Assembly: GCA_028275425.1 (NCBI GenBank) | Contig: JAPWUT010000036.1 | Location: 1-10,774, forward strand | Reading direction: 5' to 3' | Length of the DNA stretch: 10,774 nucleotides | Source: Anaerolineae bacterium | Lineage (GTDB): Bacteria > Chloroflexota > Anaerolineae > SpSt-600 | In this document: positions 1-5,910 of the stretch, piece after piece | How positions within the stretch are numbered: position 1 is the stretch's first letter | How the letters are laid out: each line of letters begins with the position of its first letter | Notes under the pieces: model-generated | Databases searched by the model: none | What the model was told of the DNA's origin: nothing | Seen by the model: only the letters and a program-made list of their open reading frames with translations | Position numbers and translations under genes: made by a program

Positions 1-123
1 CAGAAGCTCCAAGGCCTCTTTGCCGCTCAAGGCGGGGACAACCTCATAGCCTTCTTTGAGGAGGATGTAGCCCATGAGCTTCACCGCTTTGGGGTCATCA
101 TCAACCAAAAGGATTTTAGGCAT
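1..123 (-). CDS. Response regulator, receiver domain (N-terminus only)
   Basis: The first 41 codons of a two-component response regulator; the gene runs off the left edge of the window. The translation begins MPKILLVDDDPKAVKLM and continues with YILLKEGYEV and SGKEALELL. This is the first beta strand, the acidic pocket (D8, D9, D10) that binds Mg2+, and the first helix of a CheY-like receiver domain. The phospho-acceptor Asp (near residue 53 in the family) and any output domain lie outside the window, so the regulated process cannot be named. The ATG at 121-123 is preceded by a good Shine-Dalgarno (AAGGAG, 7 nt upstream). A partner histidine kinase is not visible. Confidence 0.85.
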   Translation of the reverse strand, partial: MPKILLVDDDPKAVKLMGYILLKEGYEVVPALSGKEALELL

Positions 124-158
124 CCCTATTCTCCTTACCAGAGGATAGTTTCAATGAA

Positions 159-187
159 AGCTTAGCACAAAATTTGCTACTTAGCAA
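159..187 (-). promoter_or_regulatory. Candidate promoter with overlapping palindrome, upstream of the response regulator
   Basis: On the minus strand TTGCTA (182-187) is followed after 17 nt by TAAGCT (159-164), which has a TGC extension directly upstream (extended -10 type). The -35 lies inside a perfect palindrome, TTGCTA-CT-TAGCAA (174-187). The heptamer CTTAGCA occurs at 161-167 and again at 181-187. A palindrome over the -35 is where an operator would sit, for example for autoregulation; that is inference. The -10 matches the consensus at only three positions. Confidence 0.35.
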
Positions 188-281
188 GAAATGCCCGGCT
201 AAGGAACGCGGAGGGCGCCGGAACCTACTCCCTGCCCCAGCAGTTGGTTGGGGGAGAAGTCGGCCCCTCGTGGGCCCCCTA

Positions 282-826
282 ACGAGTGGGACCCAAAACG
301 CCGGCAAACCTTAAGCCAACGAGGGTGGGCAAGGGGGGTCCAGGGGGGCGCAAGCCCCCATGGCGGGGGGTTGTGGGGGGTGTCCCCCCACGAAACCAAA
401 AGAGGGGGCGAGTAGCCCGCATTAGCAACCCCGCCACGAGTGGGACCCAAAACGCCGGCAAACCCTCAGCCTACGAGGGTGGGCAAACGGAGGTCCAGGG
501 GGCACAGCCCCCTGGCGGGGGGCTGTGGGGGGTGTCCCCCCACAAAACCAAAAGAAGGGGCGAGTAGCCCGCATTAGCAACCCCGCCACGAGTGGGACCC
601 AAAACGCCGGCGAACCCTCATCCCACGAGGGTGGGCAAACGGGGGTCCAGGGGGCAGGGCCCCCTGGCAGGGGGCGTGGGGGGTGTCCCCCCACGAAACC
701 AAAAGAGGGGGCGAGCAGCCCGCATTAGCAACCCCGCCACGAGTGGGACCCAAAACGCTGGCGAGCCCTCAGCCAACGAGGGTGGGCAAACGGGGGTCCA
801 GGGGGGCGAAGCCCCCTGGGAGAAAG
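282..826 (+). repeat. Left tandem array, four ~152-bp GC-rich hairpin/G-run units
   Basis: Four units start with ACGAGTGGGACCCAAAACG (slightly varied) at 282, 436, 588 and 739, giving periods of 154, 152 and 151 bp. The fourth stops after its first strong hairpin (about 826). Each unit holds, in order: a small stem ACCCTC/GAGGGT; a G-run block (G3 T G3 CAAAC G5 TCCA G5); a hairpin with arms CCAGGGGGC/GCCCCCTGG and a 3-nt loop (best at 495-515); a second hairpin GTGGGGGG/CCCCCCAC with loop TGT (best at 525-543); and a spacer ending CGAGTAGCCCGCATTAGCAACCC. The periods are not constant multiples of three and no reading frame is shared between units, so the open frames crossing the array are not genes. 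The array lies between the response regulator promoter and the 3' end of lpdA. The same family occurs inverted at 8644-9057. No transposase or known repeat name is recognised. Confidence 0.9.
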
Positions 827-886
827 CACTGCCTCCTCTACCTCCAACAATTAAAGCCCGCCTTCGGATAAAAGCGCGGGAAAGGC

Positions 887-903
887 TCCCGACGAAATCG
901 GGA
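887..903 (-). terminator. Weak hairpin downstream of lpdA
   Basis: A perfect 6-bp stem TCCCGA/TCGGGA with a 5-nt loop lies about 36 nt beyond the lpdA stop on the minus strand. A second imperfect stem (CCCGC/GCGGG, around 857-880) follows and ends in CTTTAATT. Neither has a proper T-tract, so this may be only a weak or Rho-assisted 3' end for the lpdA transcript. Confidence 0.3.
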
Positions 904-938
904 CACATTCTTTAAGCCATTGCCATGGGGTGCCTACG

Positions 939-2351
939 TTAAGATTTTCGGCGCATCGTCCTATAATGTATGGCCTCGCCGTAGAAAGCGGCCTTGGCTG
1001 CTTCCATCAAAGCTTCGGAGAGAGAAGGATGAGGGTGAACTGTCCAGGCCAAATCCTGGGCCTTGAGGTGTAACCGCACTGCTAAGGCAAGCTCGCCTAT
1101 CAACTCCCCAGCCCATGGACCCATTATGTGGGCTCCAATGAGCTCCCCAGAGCCTCTTAAGTAAATCAGCCGCACAATCCCTTCGGCCGAATCCATGGCC
1201 CAAGCCCTGGCATTGGCGGTGAGGGGGAAGCTGGCTACTTCGTAATCTATCCCCTCTTCCTTGGCCGCCTCTTCTGTAAGGCCAACCCCAGCAATTTCCG
1301 GTGAGGTGTAGATGCAGTAAGGGATGGCACGATAATCAGGAGTCCGCTTGTGGCCGAGGGCGTTTTCAACCGCTATCTCCCCTTCATAGGAGGCCTTGTG
1401 GGCCATGAGGGCTCCGCCTACGCAGTCCCCTGCAGCGTAAATGTGAGGGATTGAGGTCTGCAAGAAGCTGTCAACCTTAACAAAACCTTTCTCCACCTTG
1501 ACCCCAATCCCCTCAAGGTTGAGGTTGCGGGTGTAAGGCCTCCTCCCCACTGCCAGGATTACTTTATCGGCCAGAAGCTGGAGGGGCTTTTCCCCGCTGC
1601 CAATCACCTTAAGCTTATCCCCCTCTTGCTCTATCGTTTCTACCCTGAAAGATGTGATGACCTCAACCCCTCGCTTTTTGATTAAGGCCAGGAATCTGGA
1701 AGCGATTGCGCCATCGGCTGGGGGGAGGATGCGAGGTAAAAGCTCCAGGACCGTCACTTTGCTTCCCAGGCTGCTATAGAGAGTGGCAAGCTCCATCCCT
1801 ATGACCCCTGCCCCCACTATTACCAGGGAATCGGGGATGCTTTCCAGCCTGGTTATTTCATCTGAATCCACAACTCCAGGCAAGTTTGCTCCTGGAATAG
1901 GAGGGATTGCCGGCTCAGAGCCGGTAGCGATCAGGAAATTGCGGGCTTTAAGGCGGACCTCCCCTTCGCCGGTAGTAACTTTCAAGGTCAAAGGGTCAAG
2001 GAAGGAGGCTTCACCTTGGAAGGAAGGGATGCGGTAGCTTTTGAGAAGTGTTTCCACCCCCTTTACCATCCTTTCCACAGTCCTATCCCTGAAATCCCTC
2101 AGGGCTTGGAGGTCAAACCCCTCAAAGTTGACTTTCACCCCCCAGGCGTGGGCTCGGCGAACTTCTTCGGCCATTTCTGCGGCATGGAGGAGGGCTTTGG
2201 AGGGAATGCAACCTCGGTTCAGGCATGTGCCTCCAACCCTATCCTTCTCCACGATGGCTACCTTAGCGCCAAGCTGAGCAGCTCTTATAGCCGCCACATA
2301 TCCTGCCGGCCCTGCCCCTACTATTGCCAGGTCAAACTCCAGCTCCTCCAT
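939..2351 (-). CDS. lpdA: Dihydrolipoyl dehydrogenase (E3)
   Basis: A 470-residue FAD-dependent pyridine nucleotide-disulfide oxidoreductase. The family reoxidises the dihydrolipoyl groups of 2-oxo acid dehydrogenase complexes or the glycine cleavage system and reduces NAD+. Visible: FAD-binding GAGPAG (12-17); redox disulfide C43-x4-C48 in GGTCLNRGCIPSKAL; the NAD-binding GAGVIG (180-185) followed by a strand ending in E203; the second FAD motif with AAGDC (306-310); and the C-terminal dimer interface with HPHPSLSE, whose H441 and E446 form the expected catalytic dyad. Length and motifs are normal for the family. The ATG at 2351 is chosen over an in-frame ATG at 2450 because it has a GGAGG 4 nt upstream, starts exactly at the FAD domain, and the longer form would overlap the upstream gene. 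No E1, E2 or lipoyl carrier gene is nearby, so the complex it serves is unknown. It is 64 bp downstream of the BMP lipoprotein gene with a terminator-like hairpin between. Confidence 0.93.
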   Translation of the reverse strand: MEELEFDLAIVGAGPAGYVAAIRAAQLGAKVAIVEKDRVGGTCLNRGCIPSKALLHAAEMAEEVRRAHAWGVKVNFEGFDLQALRDFRDRTVERMVKGVETLLKSYRIPSFQGEASFLDPLTLKVTTGEGEVRLKARNFLIATGSEPAIPPIPGANLPGVVDSDEITRLESIPDSLVIVGAGVIGMELATLYSSLGSKVTVLELLPRILPPADGAIASRFLALIKKRGVEVITSFRVETIEQEGDKLKVIGSGEKPLQLLADKVILAVGRRPYTRNLNLEGIGVKVEKGFVKVDSFLQTSIPHIYAAGDCVGGALMAHKASYEGEIAVENALGHKRTPDYRAIPYCIYTSPEIAGVGLTEEAAKEEGIDYEVASFPLTANARAWAMDSAEGIVRLIYLRGSGELIGAHIMGPWAGELIGELALAVRLHLKAQDLAWTVHPHPSLSEALMEAAKAAFYGEAIHYRTMRRKS

Positions 2352-2365
2352 AAGTCCTCCGATAG

Positions 2366-2405
2366 GGAAAAATAAAAGGGGGGCGCCCGAAGGCCACCCC
2401 CCTTT
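2366..2405 (-). terminator. Terminator-like hairpin between BMP gene and lpdA
   Basis: On the minus strand, arms AAAGGGGGG (2397-2405) and CCCCCCTTT (2375-2383) pair perfectly, with an imperfect inner stem around a TTCG turn and a following TTTTATTTTT tract. This is a canonical intrinsic terminator for the BMP gene, whose stop is at 2416. The T-tract ends only about 7 nt before the Shine-Dalgarno of lpdA, so lpdA must depend on read-through or on a promoter inside the 3' end of the BMP gene. Confidence 0.75.
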
Positions 2406-2415
2406 CGCCCAGCGT

Positions 2416-3621
2416 TTACTTGGGTATCTTGGCCACGATGTTATCCACAAACCAGTCTATGGTCCAGAGTTCGTCGTGGGAAGCGCGGCGCCCAGGTTCA
2501 ATCCGAAGCTTGCCATCCTGGTCATAGATCGGGCCAGTGAAGGGGTCAAACAGGACAGTGGGCTCCTTCATCTGCTCCAGGCGCTTGAAGACCAGGTCAT
2601 ATACGCTTATTTCGCCCAGGACGGGGTCTTTAACCTTAACGGCCTTGAGCGCATCCTCAAACTTGGGGTTGATGGGCTTCCCGAATTCGGCGCCAAGCTC
2701 CACAGCCCCTTCCTTGAGCAACCACCAGTAGTCCACGTTCTCCAGGTTCTGATTGTTGTAGACGCCCAGGTAAATCTTCATGAGGATATCCTCGTAAATT
2801 TTCTCCCAGTGCACAAGCTGGCCGCTGACGGCGGAATTGGGGCCGTATTGGAGCATCGGGCTGTAGTGGGAGAAGGTGTAAATGGGCTTGCCTTTCTTGG
2901 TGGTATATTCTTCACCAACCTGGATTACGGCCGGGGAGTCCTCGGTGAAGGCCAGGACATCAACCCCATCGGCGATCATGGCTTCGGCGGCCTCGCGGGC
3001 CTTGGCCGGGTCATACCAGCTGAAGAGCCAGCGGACATCCACCTTGGCGTTAGGATTGACCTCTTTCACGCCCAGGGCGAAGGCGTTGATGTGGCGGACC
3101 ACTTCGGGGATTGGGTGAGCTGCCACGTAGCCGACTTTCCCGCTCTTAGTGAGGGCCCCAGCCATTAGGCCGTTGAGGTAATAAAGCTGGTAGAGTTCGG
3201 CGAAATAGGTGCCCACGTTCTTGGCCCGCTTGTACCCGGAGCAGTGGAAGAAGATTTTGTCTGGATACTTCTTGCCGGCTTCTATGGTAGCATCCATGAA
3301 ACCGAAAGAGGTAGTGAAAACAACGTCGGCTTTCTCCTCAACCACGAAGCGGTCCAGGTAACGGGGAGCATCGGCCTCGGGGACGGATTCGGCATACACG
3401 GTTTCAAGCCAGTCCTTGAATTCTGCCTGGACATACTTTCGGCCTACATCGTGGGCGTGGGTCCAGCCATAGTCTCCGATGGGGCCTACGTAGATGAAAG
3501 CGGCCTTTATCTTTTTGATGACGGGCTTTTCTACTACAACGGGTGTAGGGGTAGCGCAGGCCGCCAGCAGTGTGAGGGCAGTGATTACCGCAATTATGAG
3601 AAGCAGCCTTTTGCGGTACAT
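2416..3621 (-). CDS. BMP-family (PnrA/Med-like) ABC substrate-binding lipoprotein
   Basis: A 401-residue secreted lipoprotein. The N-terminus has a positive MYRKR start, a hydrophobic core, and a lipobox LAAC with the lipidated Cys at residue 22. A Pro/Val-rich linker follows. The mature domain starts near residue 38 with KAAFIYVGPIGDYGW, the hallmark first strand of the basic membrane protein (BMP) family of periplasmic-binding-protein fold. Later family-like segments include KYPDKIFFHCSGY, KVGYVAAHPIPEVVRHINAF and GVDVLAFTEDSPA. Characterised members bind purine nucleosides and deliver them to an ABC importer; the ligand of this subgroup cannot be read from the sequence. No permease or ATPase gene is in the window. 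The start has a strong GGAGGAGG about 8 nt upstream and a good promoter. The gene ends at its own terminator. Confidence 0.88.
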   Translation of the reverse strand: MYRKRLLLIIAVITALTLLAACATPTPVVVEKPVIKKIKAAFIYVGPIGDYGWTHAHDVGRKYVQAEFKDWLETVYAESVPEADAPRYLDRFVVEEKADVVFTTSFGFMDATIEAGKKYPDKIFFHCSGYKRAKNVGTYFAELYQLYYLNGLMAGALTKSGKVGYVAAHPIPEVVRHINAFALGVKEVNPNAKVDVRWLFSWYDPAKAREAAEAMIADGVDVLAFTEDSPAVIQVGEEYTTKKGKPIYTFSHYSPMLQYGPNSAVSGQLVHWEKIYEDILMKIYLGVYNNQNLENVDYWWLLKEGAVELGAEFGKPINPKFEDALKAVKVKDPVLGEISVYDLVFKRLEQMKEPTVLFDPFTGPIYDQDGKLRIEPGRRASHDELWTIDWFVDNIVAKIPK

Positions 3622-3677
3622 AAGCTTACCTCCTCCGCAAGTGTTCCCCCTCGGGCAAGGGGTTAATCTTCGCTTTC

Positions 3678-3706
3678 AGTATACCATCAAGCGCAATCTT
3701 TGCCAA
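3678..3706 (-). promoter_or_regulatory. Promoter of the BMP lipoprotein gene
   Basis: On the minus strand TTGGCA (3701-3706) and TATACT (3678-3683) are separated by exactly 17 bp; each matches the sigma-70 consensus at five of six positions. It lies about 57 bp upstream of the ATG. The 5' leader contains a small CCCCT/AGGGG stem just before the ribosome binding site but no riboswitch that I recognise. Confidence 0.7.
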
Positions 3707-3837
3707 ATTTCCCTTTCGGAACCTCTCATGCCGATTGAGTGGCCATGCCCATTGAAGTCGGCCTTCGCCTTAAGCTGAGGATTCACCGTGGTCTTGGGCC
3801 TGAATTCAATCGGAGATAAGGGCCGAAGAAATTCGGC

Positions 3838-3866
3838 TTGACAAAATAAGCAAAAAACAGTAATAT
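3838..3866 (+). promoter_or_regulatory. Consensus promoter of the thrS T-box transcript
   Basis: A perfect -35 TTGACA (3838-3843), a 17-bp spacer, and -10 TAATAT (3861-3866; five of six positions match the consensus). Transcription should begin near 3873, directly before the T-box stem I. This is the strongest promoter in the window, as expected for a gene controlled by downstream attenuation instead of by a repressor. Confidence 0.85.
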
Positions 3867-3873
3867 TAACCTT

Positions 3874-4139
3874 GAAAGGCGATGACCGGGACGAGTACCC
3901 GGGTGCTGGGTGACAGAGAGGGGAAGCCAAGGCTGGAAGCTTCCCTCACCATCGGCCTGGGGAAAACCACCCGCGAGCTGGGCTCCGGAACGCGAAGGGT
4001 TCAACCCTCCGCCAGTATGGAGCCCCGGAGGCCAACCGTTACCGGCCAAGGAGAGCTGCCCAGCTTGGCTAAAGCTGGGTAGAATTTGGGTGGAACCGCG
4101 GGAGAAAAACCTCTCGCCCCAAAAGGCGAGAGGTTTTTT
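3874..4139 (+). promoter_or_regulatory. Threonine T-box riboswitch (thrS leader)
   Basis: A cis-acting leader that senses uncharged tRNA-Thr. Stem I contains the GACGAGTA element near its base, AGAGAG (3915-3920) and the apical GGCTGGAAGC (3931-3940), closed by GGTGA/TCACC and by GAGGGGAAGC/GCTTCCCTC. On the descending side GGAAAACCA places a threonine codon ACC (3966-3968), followed by a purine, as the specifier. Stem II pairs GGGCTCC (3980-3986) with GGAGCCC (4019-4025). Stem III is CCCAGCTT/AAGCTGGG (4059-4079). The T-box sequence GGGTGGAACCGCG is at 4088-4100. The antiterminator pairs GCGGGAG (4098-4104) with CTCTCGC (4111-4117), the same bases that form the left arm of the terminator, so the two folds exclude each other. 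The UGGA in the bulge predicts a U at the discriminator position of the matching tRNA-Thr. Confidence 0.95.
4108..4139 (+). terminator. Intrinsic terminator of the thrS T-box
   Basis: Perfect stem CCTCTCGCC (4110-4118) and GGCGAGAGG (4125-4133), loop CCAAAA, followed by six T residues (4134-4139). Two A-T pairs (4108-4109 with 4134-4135) can extend the stem. It stops transcription before thrS when tRNA-Thr is charged, and is disrupted by the antiterminator when uncharged tRNA binds. Confidence 0.95.
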
Positions 4140-4166
4140 GTTAATTTACGATAGAGGAGGTGCAAT

Positions 4167-5906
4167 ATGGACGAAAAGGAATTGGAAAAACTCAGGCACT
4201 CCACTTCCCACGTAATGGCCGAGGCCGTCCTTAAGCTCTTCCCCGAAGCTAAACTGGGCATAGGCCCGGCCATTGAAAACGGCTTCTACTACGATTTTGA
4301 CCTGCCAAGGCCTCTTACCCCCGAAGACTTGAGAGCTATAGAGGAAGAAATGCGCAAAATCATAAAAGGCCGCCACCCATTTATCCGGAAGGAAGTCTCC
4401 CGCGAAGAAGCCTTGCAAATCTTCAAAGACCAGCCATATAAAATTGAACTCATCCAAGAAATGCCCCCGGATGAAGTGATTACCATCTACACCCAGGACA
4501 CTTTCACCGACCTATGCCGAGGACCTCACCTTGAGCATACCGGGCAGATACCGGAGGACGGCTTCAAGCTCCTGAGCGTGGCAGGAGCTTACTGGCGAGG
4601 CGACGAGCGCCGCCCACAGCTCCAGCGCATCTACGGTACCGTTTGGCCTACCCGAGAAGAGCTGGAAAAATACCTCGCTTGGCTGGAAGAAGTGGAGAGG
4701 CGCGACCACCGGCGCTTGGGCAAGGACTTGGACCTTTTCAGCATACACCCTGAGCTTGGCGCCGGACTTGTGCTTTGGCATCCAAAAGGAGGCATGATAA
4801 GGTACCTAATTGAAGAGTTCTGGCGCCAGGAACACCTTAAGGCCGGTTACCAATTCGTTTTCACCCCCCACATCGGGCGAAGCTGGCTCTGGGAGACCAG
4901 CGGCCACTTGAGCTTCTACCGAGAGAACATGTATTCCCCCATGGACATTGAGGGGCAAGCTTACTACCTAAAGCCGATGAACTGCCCCTTCCACATCATG
5001 ATTTACAAATCGCGCCGCCGGAGCTACCGTGAATTGCCTCTGCGCTGGGCTGAACTCGGGACCGTCTACCGATACGAACGCTCAGGGGTATTGCACGGCC
5101 TACTCCGGGTGCGAGGTTTTACCCAAGACGATGCCCATATCTTCTGCACTCCAGAGCAGATAGAGGACGAAATCTTAGGCTGCCTCAAGCTTACGATGCA
5201 CCTCCTTGGGGCATTCGGCTTCCACGAATACGACATAGCCCTTTCAGTCCGTGACCCCCAGCATCCCGAAAAGTACATCGGAAGCGACGAGATGTGGGAA
5301 ATGGCCGAAGGGGCCTTAATCAAAGCCCTGGAGAAAATGGGGCTTTCCTACCGGAGGGAAGAAGGGGAAGCGGTCTTCTATGGCCCCAAGATTGACATCA
5401 AGATAAAAGATGCTTTGGGCAGAGCCTGGCAGTGCACCACAATCCAGTTTGACTTCAACATCCCCGAGCGCTTTGACCTCACCTACATCGGCCCCGACGG
5501 CAAAGAGCATCGCCCATACATGGTCCACCGAGCCCTGCTTGGTTCCATGGAGCGCTTCTTAGGGGTTTTAATTGAACACTACGCCGGCGCCTTCCCCGTT
5601 TGGCTTTCCCCAGTTCAGGTCCGAATTATACCCATAACCGAGCGCCACAACGATTACGCTTACAAAGTGGCCTCTCGCCTCAGGGAAGAAGGCCTGAGAG
5701 TGGAAGTGGACGACGGCCCTGAGAGGATGCAAGCTAAAATCCGCCAGGCCCAGCTGGACAAAATCCCTTACATGCTTATCGTTGGCGATAAGGAGGTAAG
5801 GGAAGAGAAGGTAGCGGTAAGACTTCGCTCCGGTGAGGACTTGGGACCTAAAGGGCTTGATGAGTTCATCGCTATGGCCAAGGAGGCTATAGCTCAGAAG
5901 AAATGA
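4167..5906 (+). CDS. thrS: Threonyl-tRNA synthetase lacking the TGS domain
   Basis: A 579-residue class II aminoacyl-tRNA synthetase that charges tRNA-Thr. It starts directly in the editing (second additional) domain: HSTSH (H11, H15) and DLCRGPH (C117, H121) supply the residues that remove mischarged serine. The catalytic core follows with MNCPFH (C273), RGFTQDDAHIF (H324) and MVHRALLGSMERF (H454), which correspond to the zinc ligands Cys334, His385 and His511 of the E. coli enzyme, then a C-terminal anticodon-binding domain from about residue 480 (IIPITERHNDYA). Compared with E. coli the ligands are shifted by 57-61 residues, so the N-terminal TGS domain is absent. Nothing is frameshifted upstream: the T-box terminator ends 28 nt before the ATG and a GGAGG sits 6 nt before it. 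The 3' end is 4 bp from the convergent prfA. Confidence 0.97.
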   Translation: MDEKELEKLRHSTSHVMAEAVLKLFPEAKLGIGPAIENGFYYDFDLPRPLTPEDLRAIEEEMRKIIKGRHPFIRKEVSREEALQIFKDQPYKIELIQEMPPDEVITIYTQDTFTDLCRGPHLEHTGQIPEDGFKLLSVAGAYWRGDERRPQLQRIYGTVWPTREELEKYLAWLEEVERRDHRRLGKDLDLFSIHPELGAGLVLWHPKGGMIRYLIEEFWRQEHLKAGYQFVFTPHIGRSWLWETSGHLSFYRENMYSPMDIEGQAYYLKPMNCPFHIMIYKSRRRSYRELPLRWAELGTVYRYERSGVLHGLLRVRGFTQDDAHIFCTPEQIEDEILGCLKLTMHLLGAFGFHEYDIALSVRDPQHPEKYIGSDEMWEMAEGALIKALEKMGLSYRREEGEAVFYGPKIDIKIKDALGRAWQCTTIQFDFNIPERFDLTYIGPDGKEHRPYMVHRALLGSMERFLGVLIEHYAGAFPVWLSPVQVRIIPITERHNDYAYKVASRLREEGLRVEVDDGPERMQAKIRQAQLDKIPYMLIVGDKEVREEKVAVRLRSGEDLGPKGLDEFIAMAKEAIAQKK

Positions 5907-5910
5907 AGTT

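Noticed and set aside
282..826. Possible CRISPR array
   Set aside because: Units are about 152 bp with no short constant repeat and unique spacer alternation; the whole unit is repeated, and no cas gene is present.
286..915. Several open frames of 60-107 codons on both strands across the left array
   Set aside because: They exist because the GC-rich repeats lack stop codons. Unit periods of 154, 152 and 151 bp shift the frame between copies, the peptides are low-complexity Pro/Gly/Arg, and no start has a convincing ribosome binding site.
2352..2450. Upstream in-frame start of lpdA giving 503 residues
   Set aside because: The extra 33 residues are translated from the terminator hairpin and the end of the BMP gene and have no FAD-domain character; the inner ATG has a strong SD.
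2476..3168. A 230-codon open frame on the plus strand
   Set aside because: It lies antisense within the BMP lipoprotein gene, which has clear lipobox and family motifs, promoter and terminator. The plus-strand frame has no family resemblance.
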